A stretch of 64,000 bases of DNA from Dactylosporangium sucinum (GCF_014647515.1 NZ_BMPI01000013.1:1-64000); one strand, 5' to 3'. Shown: positions 1-9,026, counted from the first letter of the stretch. Notes: generated by a model from the sequence alone, not told the origin. Numbers and translations: made by a program.

Positions 1-131
1 GCAGGCGGGGATGGGCAGGGCCGGCGCGCGGACGCGGATGAGCGGGCAAGCGACGGGGGTGGGCGGGACGAGACGCGGCGGGGCGCGGTGGGAACGAGGC
101 AGGATGCGGTGCGGGCGGGGCGGGTGGAGTG

Positions 132-1220
132 TCAGGGCGAGGCCGCTGGGAGGGCGTTGGTGTGGAGGCCGGCCGCGGAGCCCTTCGACTTCAGCAGCAT
201 GATGAACGCGAGCACCCGCGCGACCGCGCCGAAGAGCTCGGCCGGGATCTCGTCGCCGATGTCGCAGGCGCCGTAGAGGGCGCGGGCCAGCGGTACGTCC
301 TGGACCATCGGCACGCGGTGCTCGGCGGCCACCTCGCGGATCCGCGCGGCGATCAGGCCGGCGCCCTTGGCGACCACGCGCGGCGCGCCCTTCTCCGGCT
401 CGTACCGCAGCGCCACCGCCACGTGCGTCGGGTTCACCACCACGACGTCGGCGCGCGGTACGTCGGCCATCATCCGGCTGCGGGCCATCTCATGCTGCCG
501 CTGCCGGATCTGGCCCTTCACGTGCGGGTCGCCCTCGCTCTTGCGGTGCTCCTCCTTGACCTCTTCCTTCGACATCCGCAGCTGCTTGTTGACCCGCCGC
601 CGGGCGACCGCGTAGTCGGCCGCGGCCAGCACGAGGCCGGCGACGGCGGCGACCTGCACGACCCGCAGCACGGTGTCGCCGACCAGGCCGATGACGGTCT
701 GCAGCGGCATCGCGGTCGCCGACAGCAGCGACGGCACGAGCGTGCGCATGGTGCTGACCACGACCAGGCCGAGGACGAGCACCTTGAACAGCGACTTGAC
801 CGACTCCCACGCGGCCTGGCCGCCGAAGGTCCGCTTGAGGCCGCTGAACGGGTTGAGCCGCTTGAAGTCGGGCTTGAACAGCTTGGCCGCCGGGCGCAGG
901 CCGCCCTGCGCGGCTGCCGCGACGATCGCGAACGCGAACAGCCCGACGGTGATCGGCGCGGCCAGGATCACGACGTCCTTGCCGGCGGCCTTCAGCAGCT
1001 CGAGCGCCTTCTCCGGGGACGGGTCGACGAACGCCTGGGTGCAGCGCGCGAACAGCTGCTGGGTGCGCGACACCGTGTCGCGGGCCAGCTTGGGGATGAG
1101 CAGGCTGGCCACCAGGACGCCGCCCCACGCGCCGAGGTCGGGCGTGCGGGCGCGCGTCCCCTCGCGCCGGGCCTGCCGCTTCTTCTGCTCGGTAGGCTGC
1201 TCGGTCTTCTCGCCGGCCAT
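132..1220 (-). CDS. flhB: Flagellar export protein FlhB
   Basis: This 362-residue protein is the FlhB subunit of the flagellar type III export gate in the inner membrane, which switches substrate specificity from rod/hook to filament. The N-terminus begins with MAGEKTEQPTEQKK, the usual FlhB opening. Four hydrophobic segments lie between about residues 30 and 215. The cytoplasmic domain contains the autocleavage site NPTH near residue 268. It follows the EAL-HDOD gene on the same strand after a 10-bp gap and is divergent from flhA, so the two export-gate subunits are transcribed outward from one region. Confidence 0.95.
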   Translation of the reverse strand: MAGEKTEQPTEQKKRQARREGTRARTPDLGAWGGVLVASLLIPKLARDTVSRTQQLFARCTQAFVDPSPEKALELLKAAGKDVVILAAPITVGLFAFAIVAAAAQGGLRPAAKLFKPDFKRLNPFSGLKRTFGGQAAWESVKSLFKVLVLGLVVVSTMRTLVPSLLSATAMPLQTVIGLVGDTVLRVVQVAAVAGLVLAAADYAVARRRVNKQLRMSKEEVKEEHRKSEGDPHVKGQIRQRQHEMARSRMMADVPRADVVVVNPTHVAVALRYEPEKGAPRVVAKGAGLIAARIREVAAEHRVPMVQDVPLARALYGACDIGDEIPAELFGAVARVLAFIMLLKSKGSAAGLHTNALPAASP

Positions 1221-1230
1221 CCCCTGCCGC

Positions 1231-2490
1231 CTACGACACGCTGGTGCCCAGCGCGCCCTCGATCGTCTTCATGGACCAGCCGACCGCCGACAGGTACGCC
1301 TTGGCGAGCTCGTTCGACGACACCGGCGACAGCGACAGCGCCTGCTCGTCGGCCATCTCGTAGGCGCGCACGACGGCGAGCACCTGGCCCAGCCGGCCGT
1401 GCCCGTCGATGAGCGCCTCGGCGATCTCGACGGTCAGCGGGAGCCGGGACACCAGCTCGGCGACCGGCTCGGCGATGAGCTCGGCGACGCCGGCGAGCAG
1501 GCCCACGGTGAACGCGGCCTCGCCGGCCAGCCCGAGCCGCTCGGCGACGGTCTGGCAGAGCCGGGCGCGGGCCATCGTCGTCGACAGCTGCTCCTCGCTG
1601 GCCGACTCGGCGACGTCGCTGACGAGCATGAGCGCGGCCCACTGCCGGATCTTCGCCGAGCCGAGCAGCACGACGGCGTCGCGGACCGACGCCACCTTCC
1701 GCGGCAGGCCGGTCGCGGCCGAGTTGGTGGCGCGCAGGATGCGGTACGACAGCGCCGGGTCGCTCTGCACGATCGAGCTGACCTTCGCGATGTCGGCGTC
1801 CTCGGCGGTGACCGCGCCCAGCAGCTCGATCCGGCGCAGCCGCGACGGGGACAGGGCCACCGCGCTGAGCACCTGGGGGCGGCCCACGGCGTACCCCTGG
1901 AGCAGGTCGAACCCGAAGCGCTTGGCGAGCAGGATGTGCTCCTCGGTCTCGACCCGCTCGGCGACCAGCCTGATCCCCGGGTACCGCCGGCACTGGTCCA
2001 CGACCTCGGCCAGCTCCTCCGGCTCGCGGATGAGCAGGTCGAGCTTCACGAACGCGGCCAGCCCGAGCAGCCGCTCGTGGCCGAGCCCGAAGACGAAGTC
2101 GTCGAGCGCGATCTCGAAGCCCTGCTCGACCAGCCGGGCGGTGCCGGCGAGCACCGCGTCGTCGATCTCGACCGTCTCCAGGATCTCCAGGATCGCGTGG
2201 TCCGGGTCGAACGGCAGCGGCAGCTCCCCGACGAGGAAGTCGCGGGTCAGGTTGATGAAGCACTTGCGCCCGCCGACGAGCTGCTCCAGCCCGAACTCGG
2301 TGAACGCGTTCACGATGACCTGGCTCGTCGCGTAGGCGCTGCGCCGGGTCGCGTCCACGTCGTCCTGCGCGCCGCGGAACAGCAGTTCGTAGCCGACGAC
2401 GTGCCCGCTCCAGTCGTAGATGGGCTGGCGACCGATGTGCACCAGCTGGGTGCCCTCGGAGTCGGAGCGGGAGGTCGTTGCGGGCTGCAC
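1231..2490 (-). CDS. EAL-HDOD signalling protein (YuxH-like)
   Basis: A 419-residue protein with a degenerate EAL domain (about 15-205) followed by an HDOD domain (about 205-405). The usual EALLRW signature reads YELLFRG and the DDFG motif reads LDDFVFG, so it more likely binds than hydrolyses cyclic di-GMP, as is usual for this EAL-HDOD family. The HDOD part carries the SSIVQSDPALSYRILR segment typical of the family. It sits directly upstream of flhB on the same strand, so the two are probably co-transcribed. That places a c-di-GMP-type input next to flagellar export. Confidence 0.85.
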   Translation of the reverse strand: MQPATTSRSDSEGTQLVHIGRQPIYDWSGHVVGYELLFRGAQDDVDATRRSAYATSQVIVNAFTEFGLEQLVGGRKCFINLTRDFLVGELPLPFDPDHAILEILETVEIDDAVLAGTARLVEQGFEIALDDFVFGLGHERLLGLAAFVKLDLLIREPEELAEVVDQCRRYPGIRLVAERVETEEHILLAKRFGFDLLQGYAVGRPQVLSAVALSPSRLRRIELLGAVTAEDADIAKVSSIVQSDPALSYRILRATNSAATGLPRKVASVRDAVVLLGSAKIRQWAALMLVSDVAESASEEQLSTTMARARLCQTVAERLGLAGEAAFTVGLLAGVAELIAEPVAELVSRLPLTVEIAEALIDGHGRLGQVLAVVRAYEMADEQALSLSPVSSNELAKAYLSAVGWSMKTIEGALGTSVS

Positions 2491-2594
2491 GCAAGACCGA
2501 TCGGCATGCGGCGCTGCAACCCAAGGAAAACCCTCAGGCGTACCCGTTCGGCACCGATCAGGGGGTTGTCGCCCCGATCTGAAGTGGGAGAGCG

Positions 2595-4637
2595 GTGCCG
2601 AAGCGCCTTTCGCAGTACATCGTGCCGGTCGGCATCGTGCTGATCATCCTCATGATGGTCGTGCCGCTGCCCGCTGTCGTGCTCGACACGCTGATCGCCG
2701 CCAACATCACCCTTGCGCTGGTCATCGTCCTGGTCAGCATGTACGTGAAGCGCGCGCTCGAGTTCTCCTCGTTCCCGTCGCTGCTGCTGATCGCGACGCT
2801 CTTCCGGCTGGCGCTGAACATCAGCGCGACCCGCCTGGTGCTCACCGACGGCTTCGCCGGCAACGTCATCGACGCGTTCGGCCACTTCGTCGTCGGCGGC
2901 TCGCTCATCGTCGGCCTGGTCATCTTCCTGATCCTGTTCATCGTCCAGTTCATCGTCATCACCAAGGGCGCCGAGCGGGTCGCCGAGGTCGGCGCCCGGT
3001 TCACGCTCGACGCGATGCCTGGCAAGCAGATGGCGATCGACGCCGACCTCAACGCGGGCCTCATCGACGAGGCGACCGCGCGGAAGCGGCGCACCGAGAT
3101 CACCTCCGAGGCGAGCTTCTACGGCGCGATGGACGGCGCCTCGAAGTTCGTCAAGGGCGACGCCATCGCGGCGATCATCATCACGGTCGTCAACCTGGTC
3201 GGCGGCTTCGCGATCGGCATGCTGCAGCGCGGCCTGTCGGCGACGGACTCGATCCAGACGTACTCGCTGCTGTCCATCGGCGACGGCCTGGTCTCGCAGA
3301 TCCCGGCGCTGCTGCTGTCGGTGGCGACCGGCCTCATCGTGACCCGCTCGGCCAACGACGGCGACATGGGCTCGACGGTGAGCCGGCAGCTCGGCCAGCA
3401 CCGCCGGGCGCTGCTCATCGGCGGCGGCGCCGCGCTCGCGCTGTGCCTCATCCCGGGCCTGCCCAAGCTGCCGTTCCTCATCGCCGGCGCGGTCGTGCTC
3501 GGCATCGCGTCGCGGCTGCCGAAGCAGCCGGCCGAGCCGGCCGACGAGCGGGCCGCCGCGGTCGAGGAGCCGCCGCCGCCCGACCCGACCGAGGTGCTGA
3601 TGGGCGAGATGCGGGTCGACCCGCTGGAGCTCGCGCTCGCCCCCGACCTCGTCGACCTCGTCGACGCGAGCGGCGGCGACCTGCTGGAGCGGGTGCGGGC
3701 CCTGCGCCGCAAGGTGGCGCTGGAGCTCGGCGTCGTCATGCCGCCGGTGCGCACCCGCGACGACCTGGAGCTGCCGCTGTCCACCTACGTGGTGCGGATC
3801 AGCGGCGTGGAGGTCGGCCGCGGCCAGGCGCCGCCGGGCACGGTGCTGGCGATCGGCGAGGGCCTCGAGTTCCTGCCCGGCCGGGCCGGCGTCGAGCCGG
3901 TCTTCGGGCTGGCCGGCAAGTGGGTGCCGGCCGAGCTGCGGCACCAGGCCGACCTCACCGGGGCCACGGTGGTCGACCGCGCGTCGGTCATCATCACGCA
4001 CCTGGCCGAGATCGTGCGCATCCACGCGAGCCGCCTGCTCGGCCGCGAGGACGTCCGCAACCTCACCGAGGTCGTGAAGCGCACCCACCCGGTCGTCGTC
4101 GAGGAGCTGACGCCGGCCGCGCTGAGCCTCGGGCAGGTGCAGCGGGTGCTGCAGACGATGCTCGACGAGGGCGTGCCGATCCGCGACCTGGTGCGCATCT
4201 TCGAGTCGCTGTCGCTGCAGGCGAAGCAGTCGACCGATCCCGACTCGCTCGTCGAGGCGGCCCGCGCCGGGCTCGGCCCCGCGATCGCGAACCGGTACGC
4301 CCACGAGGACACGCTCACCGCGATCACGCTCGATCCGCGACTCGAGCAGCAGCTGCTGGAATCCCTGCGCCCCACCGACAGCGGCCTGCAGGTGCTCATC
4401 GACACCGCCCGGGCCGAGTCGATCCTCGCCGATCTCACCCGCCTCACCGAACAGGGCGAGGAGCGCGGGGTCAGCCCCGTGCTCGTCTGCTCCCCGCAGC
4501 TGCGCGGCCCGCTGCGCAAGCTCGTGCAGATGGCGCTACCACGTTTGCCGGTTTTGTCGTACTCAGAGATCGCCGGGAGTACGCTGCGAATTGAGACTAT
4601 TGGGGTGGTGAACGGTGCCTACCCGGTTGCTGCTTGA
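2595..4637 (+). CDS. flhA: Flagellar export gate protein FlhA
   Basis: A 680-residue FlhA, the large export-gate channel subunit. The N-terminal half has about eight hydrophobic helices (residues 10-310). It includes the conserved FHIPEP-family cytoplasmic loop with MPGKQMAIDADLNAGLI near residue 145. The C-terminal half (about 330-680) is the soluble FlhA-C domain that binds chaperone-substrate complexes. Translation starts at GTG, preceded by a GGGAGAG ribosome site. The 3' end overlaps the flhF-like start at 4615, suggesting translational coupling. Length and motifs are normal for the family. Confidence 0.96.
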   Translation: MPKRLSQYIVPVGIVLIILMMVVPLPAVVLDTLIAANITLALVIVLVSMYVKRALEFSSFPSLLLIATLFRLALNISATRLVLTDGFAGNVIDAFGHFVVGGSLIVGLVIFLILFIVQFIVITKGAERVAEVGARFTLDAMPGKQMAIDADLNAGLIDEATARKRRTEITSEASFYGAMDGASKFVKGDAIAAIIITVVNLVGGFAIGMLQRGLSATDSIQTYSLLSIGDGLVSQIPALLLSVATGLIVTRSANDGDMGSTVSRQLGQHRRALLIGGGAALALCLIPGLPKLPFLIAGAVVLGIASRLPKQPAEPADERAAAVEEPPPPDPTEVLMGEMRVDPLELALAPDLVDLVDASGGDLLERVRALRRKVALELGVVMPPVRTRDDLELPLSTYVVRISGVEVGRGQAPPGTVLAIGEGLEFLPGRAGVEPVFGLAGKWVPAELRHQADLTGATVVDRASVIITHLAEIVRIHASRLLGREDVRNLTEVVKRTHPVVVEELTPAALSLGQVQRVLQTMLDEGVPIRDLVRIFESLSLQAKQSTDPDSLVEAARAGLGPAIANRYAHEDTLTAITLDPRLEQQLLESLRPTDSGLQVLIDTARAESILADLTRLTEQGEERGVSPVLVCSPQLRGPLRKLVQMALPRLPVLSYSEIAGSTLRIETIGVVNGAYPVAA

Positions 4638-5946
4638 GGGTCGTGACCTCGAAGAACTGCTCGCGCAGGTCCGCGCGGAGCACGGGCCCGACGCGGTCAT
4701 CGTCTCCGCCGAGAAGGTCCGCACGGGCGGACTCTTCGGCGCCCACAAGTTCGAACTGACCGTCGAGGTCCCCGACGGGGCCTCCGCTGGAACAACTGAA
4801 TCACCGCCGGGCACCGGCGGCCAAGCCGACACGCCGAAGCGGCTGAGCATCGAGGATCTCGCCGCGATCGCGGACGCGGCCGAGCTGCCCCGGTCGTCCG
4901 GGGAGCAGCCCCGGTCGTTCGCCGAGGCGCTCGCGGCCGAGCGGGCGCCCACCGCGGCCGACGCGCTGCACCGGCTGCTCGCCGAGGGCGCGCCCGCGGA
5001 CGCGCCGGCGTCGCCGTCGGTGCGGCCGATCCGGGCCGGCGCCGGGCAGCCGGTGGCCCGGCTCGGCACGCCGGCGGCGTTCGTGCCGCCCACGTTCGAA
5101 CGCCCCGAGGAACGGCCCGCCAGACCACCAGCCAGTCGTCCCGACCAGCACACCACGTCCGGGCAGGAGTCCCACATGCCTGTTGAAGCGACCGCGACCG
5201 TCGAGAAGCCGCGCACCCCGCCGGCGAGCGAGCGTCTCGCCGCCGCGTACCGCGAACCGCCGGAGCCGGCCGCCGCTCCCGTCGCCGAGCGGGCGAGCGC
5301 GAACGCCCTGTCCCGCAAGCTGCAGTCGCTGGGCGTGCCGGCGGACATCGCGATGCACGCCAGCGGCGGCGACACCTACAGCGCGATCGTCGAGGCGTTC
5401 ACCGCGCTGCCGGACGCCGAGCCCGCGCCGGACGCGCCGGGCGAGACGCTCGTCGTGGTCGGCGAGTCGACGCACGCGATGGAGGTGGCCCGCTGGGTCG
5501 CCGAGGCGCAGCGGCTCGACGACGACCACATCCTGTTCGCGGGCCGCAACGCGGCCGCGGCCGGCATCGAGCCGAAGCGGCGGATCACCGGCGCGCACGA
5601 CGCCCGGCTGTGGGCGAAGAAGCTGCGCAAGTCCGACGCGGCGAGCGTCGTCGCGGTCGAGGCGGCGCTCGACGAGGCGCACTGGGCGGCGGCGATCGTC
5701 GAGGCGGTGCGGCCGGTCGCGGTGTGGGTCGTCGTCGACGCCAGCCGCAAGACCTCCGACGTCGCGCACCACCTGCAGGGCCTGCGCCGGGTCGACGCGA
5801 TCTGCCTGCGCGGCACCGGTTCCAGCGGCGACCCGGCGAGCCCGCTGTCGCTGCGGCTGCCGGTGGCGCTGCTCGACGGCCGGCCGTCCACGCCGTACCA
5901 GTGGGCCGCGATGCTCTGCGAGCGCCTGAGCCTGGTGAGCGCCTGA
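4615..5946 (+). CDS. flhF: FlhF-like protein with degenerate GTPase domain
   Basis: A 443-residue protein beginning with the FlhF N-terminal domain (MPTRLLLEGRDLEELLAQVR, then GPDAVIVSAEKVRTGGLFG). A Pro/Ala-rich linker runs from about 55 to 215 and an NG-like region from about 215 to 443. In true FlhF the last part is an SRP-type GTPase with a GPTGVGKT-like P-loop. Here that position reads VVVGESTHAMEVARW, with no GK(T/S), no DTAG and no TKxD. It therefore cannot be expected to bind GTP in the normal way. It overlaps the flhA 3' end by 23 bp. The FlhF assignment rests on the N-terminus and the flagellar context. Confidence 0.75.
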   Translation: MPTRLLLEGRDLEELLAQVRAEHGPDAVIVSAEKVRTGGLFGAHKFELTVEVPDGASAGTTESPPGTGGQADTPKRLSIEDLAAIADAAELPRSSGEQPRSFAEALAAERAPTAADALHRLLAEGAPADAPASPSVRPIRAGAGQPVARLGTPAAFVPPTFERPEERPARPPASRPDQHTTSGQESHMPVEATATVEKPRTPPASERLAAAYREPPEPAAAPVAERASANALSRKLQSLGVPADIAMHASGGDTYSAIVEAFTALPDAEPAPDAPGETLVVVGESTHAMEVARWVAEAQRLDDDHILFAGRNAAAAGIEPKRRITGAHDARLWAKKLRKSDAASVVAVEAALDEAHWAAAIVEAVRPVAVWVVVDASRKTSDVAHHLQGLRRVDAICLRGTGSSGDPASPLSLRLPVALLDGRPSTPYQWAAMLCERLSLVSA

Positions 5947-5947
5947 C

Positions 5948-6235
5948 ATGCTCGGCATGGCGCGGTTCTCCACGCTGTTCCTGGCGCTGCTGATCGCGTC
6001 GCCGGCCCTCTGGGCGGGCTTCGTCACCCACCAGCTCGCCGCGCAGACGGCGCTGCTGCGGCTGCTCATCGCGGTGCCGGTCGCGGCGATCATGCTGGCG
6101 GCCTTCCGGGCGGTGACCCGCGGCTACGGCAAGCGGCCCGACGAGAAGCCGAAGCCGGCGGGCGAGAACGGGCCGCTCAAGGCCGAGGCCGTCGCCGGCG
6201 AGCCGATCCCCCAGCGGCGGGCCGAGGACGCCTAG
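5948..6235 (+). CDS. Small two-helix membrane protein downstream of flhF-like gene
   Basis: A 95-residue protein of unknown function. It has two hydrophobic stretches (about 7-26 and 33-54), followed by a charged Lys/Glu/Pro-rich tail. It begins 1 bp after the flhF-like stop, so it is probably the last gene of the flhA unit. A second ATG lies three codons in. It ends convergently with the next gene, overlapping it by about 4 bp. No family is recognised. Confidence 0.6.
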   Translation: MLGMARFSTLFLALLIASPALWAGFVTHQLAAQTALLRLLIAVPVAAIMLAAFRAVTRGYGKRPDEKPKPAGENGPLKAEAVAGEPIPQRRAEDA

Positions 6236-7167
6236 ATGTCGTTCGAGGAGCGGTACCGCAGCCCGTACGGCGACACGACGGGGTTCCACACGGCGACGAA
6301 CCGCTCCTTGGCGGCGCTCGCGTTGCGCGACTGGGCCTGCGCCTCGTCGTAGTGGCCCGACCCGCCGCCGTTGCAGCCGGAGCCCTGCACGGCCTGCGCC
6401 CAGAGGACGAAGCTGCGGTCGGCGGCCAGCGAGTACGACAGCGCCTCGCTGAGCAGCGAGCGCAGCTCCTCACCGCGCGGGAGCGCGGACAGGTCGAAGC
6501 GGCCGACGCCGGCCAGCTGCGACTCGCGCTCGGTGCCCACCGTGCGCAGGTCGCCGATCGCCTTCTCGACGAGCGTGCAGTCCCCCACGAGCTTGATGGC
6601 GTCGTTGAGCTTCTTGCGGCTGGCGATGCTCGCGTCGAGCACGGCGTCGAGGGCGGCGGCCTGCGCCCGCGGATCGGCGGCCGGCGCGGTGGCCGGCGCG
6701 GTGGCCGGCGCGGTGGCCGGCGCGGTGGCCGGCGCGGTGGCCGTCGGCTCGGCACTGCGGCTGACCGGCGCCGCCGGCGGGTCGCCGGACCCGTGCGCCA
6801 CCCCGGCCGCAGCGGTGCCGGCGCCGTCGCCCCCGGTCAGCCGGACCACGGCGATCACGGTGCTGGCGACGACGAGCACGACGACGAGCACGGTCAGCGG
6901 CAGCACCACGCGCAGGCCGCGCGACGGCTGCGCCACGGGCACCGCGGCGTACTGGCCGGTGTGGTAGCCGACCGGCGGCGGCCCCGGCGCCTGCCCGGAG
7001 ATCGGGTGCACCGACACCGGGTGCACGGAGATCGGCGGGAACATCGGCGGGGACATCGGGGTCGGCTGGGCGTAGCGCTGCTCCCCGACCGGCAACACCC
7101 AGCCGCACTGCGCGCATCGCTGGGCGGCCGGGTCGTTACCCGGGAACCAGCAGACCGGGCACGTCAT
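6232..7167 (-). CDS. Zinc-ribbon membrane-anchored protein with TAPA repeats
   Basis: A 311-residue protein. It starts with a CxxC...CxxC zinc ribbon (MTCPVCWF...RCAQCGW), then a Pro-rich cytoplasmic stretch. A single transmembrane helix lies near residues 85-107. A low-complexity TAPA repeat encoded by a 12-bp tandem repeat follows, then an extracellular helical domain of about 150 residues. The ATG at 7167 was chosen because the zinc ribbon begins there. Its function is unknown. Zinc-ribbon plus single-helix architectures are common in actinobacterial sensors and envelope proteins. Confidence 0.65.
   Translation of the reverse strand: MTCPVCWFPGNDPAAQRCAQCGWVLPVGEQRYAQPTPMSPPMFPPISVHPVSVHPISGQAPGPPPVGYHTGQYAAVPVAQPSRGLRVVLPLTVLVVVLVVASTVIAVVRLTGGDGAGTAAAGVAHGSGDPPAAPVSRSAEPTATAPATAPATAPATAPATAPAADPRAQAAALDAVLDASIASRKKLNDAIKLVGDCTLVEKAIGDLRTVGTERESQLAGVGRFDLSALPRGEELRSLLSEALSYSLAADRSFVLWAQAVQGSGCNGGGSGHYDEAQAQSRNASAAKERFVAVWNPVVSPYGLRYRSSNDI
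6680..6739. repeat. 12-bp tandem repeat (5 units) in the TAPA linker
   Basis: Five perfect copies of GCCGGCGCGGTG lie head to tail inside the membrane-anchored protein gene and encode the ATAP/TAPA linker on the minus strand. The unit is a multiple of three, so slippage would change linker length without breaking the frame. Confidence 0.9.
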
Positions 7168-7250
7168 CGGCCGAGCGTATCGACGGGTTTCCCGGACCGA
7201 GTACCACCGTGCGTACACGGTTGCGTGCTATCGGTCGAGGGATCCGCCCG

Positions 7251-7478
7251 TCAGGGCAGTTGCGCGGTCAGCCCTGCGGCCAGCACCTCGGCCTGGACGT
7301 CGGTGATCTCCTCGCCGTACTCGGTGAGCAGCTCCGACTTGGTGTAGACGAGGTGCCCGTCGGCCAGCTCGGCCTGCGGTACCACGGTGACCTCCCCGTC
7401 GACCAGGGCGAGCGCCGGGTCCGGTTCGGTCGACTGGGCCAGCACGCGGATGTCGTCGGCGCTGATCGTCGTGGCCAT
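7251..7478 (-). CDS. Small acidic hypothetical protein (75 aa)
   Basis: A 75-residue acidic protein starting MATTISADDIRVLAQ. The ATG at 7478 has a good ribosome site (AAGGAG, 7 bp spacing). It is divergent from the FAD oxidoreductase that starts at 7558. No family is recognised. Composition and spacing suggest a real gene and not a shadow. Confidence 0.6.
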   Translation of the reverse strand: MATTISADDIRVLAQSTEPDPALALVDGEVTVVPQAELADGHLVYTKSELLTEYGEEITDVQAEVLAAGLTAQLP

Positions 7479-7557
7479 CGTCGCACTCCTTCCACTTCGC
7501 TTGGGGGTGATCTGCCCGCGCTGCGCGGCACCCAAACGGCGTGGCACGGTTGCTGGC

Positions 7558-8694
7558 ATGGACGAGTTCGACGTGGTCGTCATCGGGGCCGGTCCGGCCG
7601 GGGCCAGCGCGGCGCTCGCGGCGCGGCGGGCCGGGGCCCGCGTGCTGCTGCTCGACAAGGCCGCCTTCCCGCGGGACAAGCCGTGCGGCGACGGGATCGC
7701 GCCGCACGCGCTCGACGTGGCCCGGTCGCTCGGGGTGACCGGGCTGGAGGAGGGGTTCGCTCCCGTGCCGGTGCTGCGGCTCACCGGGCCCGGCGGCGGG
7801 ACGGTCGCCCGCCCGCACCGGCGTCCGGTGTACACCGTCCCGCGCACGGTCTTCGATCACCGCCTGGTCACCGCCGCGGTGGATGCGGGAGTGGTACTGC
7901 GGGAGCACACCGTCCGGACCGTGCGGGAGCGCGCCGGCGGGGTGGTGGTCGACGGGGTGATCGGGGCGCGGGCGGTGGTCGGGGCCGACGGGGCGTACTC
8001 CCTGGTCCGCAAGGCGCTCGGTCAGTCGCCGAACGGCCCGGGGCACCTGGCGCTGGCCATCCGCGGCTACGCCCCCGCCCCGGCCGGCGACCCCGAGCAG
8101 CGCATCGTCACCGCCGCGGCGGGCTGGCCGGCGTACGCCTGGTCGTTCCCGATCGGCGACGGCCGGGCCAACATCGGCTACGGCGAGGTGCTGCGGGGCG
8201 AGCCGCTCTCCCGCGCCCACCTGCTGGCCCGGCTGGCCGCGCTGCTGCCGGACGTCGACACGGCCGCGGCCACCGGGCTGCGGGCCCACCACCTGCCGCT
8301 GTCGACCCGCCGGCCGCTGCCGGCCCGCGGGCGGCTGCTGCTGGCCGGCGACGCGCTCTCGCTCATCAACCCGTTCACCGGCGAGGGGATCTTCTACGCC
8401 GTGCGGTCCGGCGCGCTCGCCGGCGCGGCCGCGGCCGCCGGCGACGACCCGGCCGGCCGGTACACCGCGGCCCTGCGCCGCGCGCTCGGGCGCCACCTGC
8501 GCCACTCCCGCGCCGCCGCCGCGCTGAGCGGCCGGAAGTGGATCGTCGACGCGGCCGTCGGGGCCGCCGAGCGGGACCAGCGGGTGTTCGACGCGCTGAT
8601 CGAGCTGGGGCTGGGCGACGGCACGCTGACCCCGCGCGTGCTGGGGGCGATCGCTAGGCGGACAGGTTGGCGGCCATCGTCTCGAGCGTCCTGA
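7558..8694 (+). CDS. FAD-dependent oxidoreductase, geranylgeranyl reductase family
   Basis: A 378-residue flavoprotein. The N-terminal Rossmann motif VVIGAGPAGASAALAARRAG is followed by the RDKPCGDGI segment typical of geranylgeranyl reductase-type enzymes. The second FAD motif GRLLLAGDALSLINPFTGEGI lies near residue 260. Members reduce isoprenoid chains or act as monooxygenase-like enzymes; the substrate cannot be told here. The ATG at 7558 is chosen because the Rossmann fold begins at residue 4. Its 3' end overlaps the convergent winged-helix gene by about 41 bp. Confidence 0.85.
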   Translation: MDEFDVVVIGAGPAGASAALAARRAGARVLLLDKAAFPRDKPCGDGIAPHALDVARSLGVTGLEEGFAPVPVLRLTGPGGGTVARPHRRPVYTVPRTVFDHRLVTAAVDAGVVLREHTVRTVRERAGGVVVDGVIGARAVVGADGAYSLVRKALGQSPNGPGHLALAIRGYAPAPAGDPEQRIVTAAAGWPAYAWSFPIGDGRANIGYGEVLRGEPLSRAHLLARLAALLPDVDTAAATGLRAHHLPLSTRRPLPARGRLLLAGDALSLINPFTGEGIFYAVRSGALAGAAAAAGDDPAGRYTAALRRALGRHLRHSRAAAALSGRKWIVDAAVGAAERDQRVFDALIELGLGDGTLTPRVLGAIARRTGWRPSSRAS

Positions 8695-8992
8695 CCGTGG
8701 TCGCGTAGTCGGCCTCGGGGATGCCGCGCATCGACCGGGCCCGGATGCCGTCCACGGTGCTCCGGATCCGGTCGCGGGCCGCCTCGCCGGCGCCGGTGAG
8801 GGTGCCGTCCGGCGTGGCCCAGCCGCGGGCGGCCAGGCCCGCGACCGCGTCCCCGGTGGCGAACGGCCCCTCCGGGCCGAGGCCGTTGAGCACCTGCCAC
8901 TCGCGGCGGGTGACGCCCTCCGCGGCGACCTCGAACGCCTCCTCGATGCGGCGGTCGAGCTCCTTCAGCCAGTACCCGATAGGCTTGGTCAT
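8654..8992 (-). CDS. MarR-like winged-helix protein
   Basis: A 112-residue protein beginning MTKPIGYWLKELDRRIEEAF, with a predicted winged-helix core (residues 25-75) resembling MarR/PadR regulators. The ATG at 8992 has AGGAG six bases upstream. It is divergent from the second MarR-type gene at 9027, with only 34 bp between the starts, so the two probably share a control region. The target is unknown. Confidence 0.65.
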   Translation of the reverse strand: MTKPIGYWLKELDRRIEEAFEVAAEGVTRREWQVLNGLGPEGPFATGDAVAGLAARGWATPDGTLTGAGEAARDRIRSTVDGIRARSMRGIPEADYATTVRTLETMAANLSA

Positions 8993-9026
8993 CTGTATCT
9001 CCTCTGGAATGTGGATAACTTTTATT
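8993..9026. promoter_or_regulatory. Divergent promoter between two winged-helix genes
   Basis: A 34-bp AT-rich island (GTGGATAACTTTTATTATG) separates two divergent regulator starts in otherwise GC-rich DNA. It must hold the promoter elements and probably the operator of one of the two regulators. No perfect palindrome is seen. Confidence 0.5.

Noticed and set aside
673..2643. Long open frame on the plus strand across the flhB/EAL-HDOD genes
   Set aside because: It is antisense to two well-supported genes, has biased Arg/Asp/Gly-rich composition and no domain. It is a GC-driven shadow.
2310..4304. 664-codon open frame opposite flhA
   Set aside because: Low-complexity Arg/Asp/His-rich translation with no motif, fully antisense to flhA.
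6680..6739. Possible CRISPR array
   Set aside because: Units are 12 bp with no spacers and lie inside a coding frame. No CRISPR array or cas gene was seen anywhere in the window.
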